DNA of 6,118 nucleotides, from assembly GCA_015222255.1 (NCBI GenBank), contig JADFUX010000023.1, positions 1-6,118 on the forward strand, in the 5' to 3' direction. The DNA comes from Chloroflexota bacterium. Its GTDB lineage: Bacteria; Chloroflexota; Dehalococcoidia; GIF9; AB-539-J10. Under the pieces are notes generated by a model. It was not told the origin of the DNA and searched no databases. It was given only the letters and a program-made list of their open reading frames with translations. A program made the position numbers and the translations under genes. Within the stretch, counting starts at the first letter, position 1. Every line of letters begins with the position of its first letter. Shown here piece after piece: positions 5,003 through 6,118 of this stretch.

Positions 5003-6118
5003 CTACCAATCGAGCCCTTCTTTTTTCCTTACCTCCCTGTAGTGTTCCATCGTCTCCTCGAATACCTCTGCCCTCCTCAAAGCGTCCTCAGGATCAAATA
5101 ACCTCAGGTCTACGATGTCCCCTTCTATTATTATTGAAGGAACGCTCGTTTTCCGCATCAGCAGTTCCCGCGTATAATGCAAATGCGTAGAGGCGCTGCG
5201 GCAGGTGATGAGGGGGTGCAGAAAGGCTCCATCACATTTGTAATCCCTGGCAAATGGCAAATAAGGATAGGCCATATAGCCAAAATGCTCCCCATCCTCT
5301 AGAGCGCGTTCATAATACCCAGTGTACCACTGAAAGGTGAACCTGGCAATCCGCTCCAAGGGGTCGCTAATCCCACTTAAGTCTATGGGTATAGGCGGAT
5401 GATAGTTCCAGCTCTCAATCACAATATTCCAACCCCTCTCAGCTAGCCTGTCGAAAAACCCTAAGCTATGCCACGGCGGCAGCTCGGCAAACACTATGCG
5501 ATATTTCTCATCGGCAATCGCCCCTATTTGGTTATCCACCCTGGATTTCACCTCATCATACATGGCTCGATAGCATTCTAATGTATCCTTGAGATCACCT
5601 GCCAGAAATAGAGATGCAGGCATAGCGCTCCAAAAATCCCTGCCATGCATAGGACAGGGTTCTGCCTTGCGCAACTCGTTAACCTCATGCCATACCCGGC
5701 AAAGCTGCTCCACCAAGTTCATCGTCTCACCTAATTTGTCCCAATCCATTTTCCTGCCCAGCAGGCGTTCCAGGAAGGCCACAAACTCTCTCAAATGTTC
5801 AACTATCGCGGCAATACATTGCTCCTTAACACCATCCATGAACAGTTCCTTCACCCCGGGAATAGGTAGCTCTAGATTCCACACAGGAACATCCATGTAA
5901 CGACCTTCAGCTTGAAACCATTTATACCTCGCATCGCAAACGCTGACCGAAGATACTAGCAGAACAGGCCTGGGCATCCCTCCCATAGGCGCCTCAGGCG
6001 GTATCTCCCCTCCCAACTCCTTTATCATTCTTGATGTATAGCCAAAAGTATTTCGGCTATAGCCACATAGATGAGTGGGAAAGCCATCCGCATCAGCCCG
6101 ATTCAGATAGGACTCGGC
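5003..6118 (-). CDS. 2-hydroxyacyl-CoA dehydratase-family subunit (BcrB/BadE/BzdO-like), 5' end beyond the window
   Basis: The partner subunit of the reductase/dehydratase module. From the stop at 5003 the frame stays open to the right edge, giving 371 visible residues. An internal ATG at 6028 is not the true start: the 30 codons before it encode GFPTHLCGYSRNTFGY, the first cluster-cysteine region of the family. Further motifs: SVSVCDARYKWFQ (visible residues 57-69, second cysteine at 61), MAYPYLP and CDGAFLHPLITCRS (third cysteine at 306), then the family C-terminus PSIIIEGDIVDLR with a VFEETMEH helix. Those three cysteines are the probable [4Fe-4S] ligands. BcrB, BzdO and BadE proteins are about 430-450 residues, so some 60-80 N-terminal residues are probably missing. 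The gene is upstream of the C-type subunit by 36 bp. Role: binding and reducing (or dehydrating) an acyl-CoA with electrons from the two ATPases. The family is clear; benzoyl-CoA as substrate is unproven. Confidence 0.87.
   Translation of the reverse strand, partial: AESYLNRADADGFPTHLCGYSRNTFGYTSRMIKELGGEIPPEAPMGGMPRPVLLVSSVSVCDARYKWFQAEGRYMDVPVWNLELPIPGVKELFMDGVKEQCIAAIVEHLREFVAFLERLLGRKMDWDKLGETMNLVEQLCRVWHEVNELRKAEPCPMHGRDFWSAMPASLFLAGDLKDTLECYRAMYDEVKSRVDNQIGAIADEKYRIVFAELPPWHSLGFFDRLAERGWNIVIESWNYHPPIPIDLSGISDPLERIARFTFQWYTGYYERALEDGEHFGYMAYPYLPFARDYKCDGAFLHPLITCRSASTHLHYTRELLMRKTSVPSIIIEGDIVDLRLFDPEDALRRAEVFEETMEHYREVRKKEGLDW

Overview
The window carries a leftward (minus-strand) gene set. 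It suggests a strictly anaerobic bacterium of moderate GC content (roughly half, by eye). The main block is an oxygen-sensitive, ATP-driven CoA-ester reductase/dehydratase system built on [4Fe-4S] clusters. The phylum cannot be fixed from this sequence; a Chloroflexota (Dehalococcoidia-like) or sulfate-reducer-type anaerobe is my weak guess from the gene families.

Layout, right to left, in transcription order. (1) 5003-6118 is a 2-hydroxyacyl-CoA dehydratase-family subunit of the BcrB/BadE/BzdO kind. Its reading frame is open to the right edge, so its true start lies outside the window. (2) 3788-4966 is the partner subunit, BcrC/BadD/BzdN-like. (3) 2942-3784 is a BadF/BadG/BcrA/BcrD-family ATPase. 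(4) 2140-2928 is a second, clearly different ATPase of the same family. The junctions are short (36, 3 and 13 bp), so these four form one operon. Two dissimilar subunits plus two dissimilar ATPases is the composition of class I benzoyl-CoA reductases. Classical 2-hydroxyacyl-CoA dehydratases use one homodimeric activator instead. The ATPases would hydrolyse ATP to drive low-potential electrons from a ferredoxin onto the two-subunit module, which reduces or dehydrates an acyl-CoA. The substrate cannot be read from the sequence. No ring-opening, CoA-ligase or ferredoxin genes are in view.

Downstream, 1305-2139 is a gene-poor stretch of 835 bp. It holds one possible small cysteine-rich ORF (1396-1680) and otherwise uninterpreted sequence. 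Next comes 732-1304, a C_GCAxxG_C_C-type redox protein with a strong ribosome binding site, plausibly functionally linked to the reductase. The stretch 205-731 is non-coding and contains several inverted repeats, one of them long. At the left edge, 1-204 is the N-terminal GIY-YIG part of the DNA-repair nuclease UvrC. It has a recognisable sigma-70-type promoter so close to the start codon that the mRNA should be nearly leaderless.

No tRNA, rRNA, CRISPR array or intact mobile element was recognised. The most interesting items are the paired-ATPase reductase operon of unknown substrate, the two cysteine-rich proteins downstream of it, and the near-leaderless uvrC promoter.
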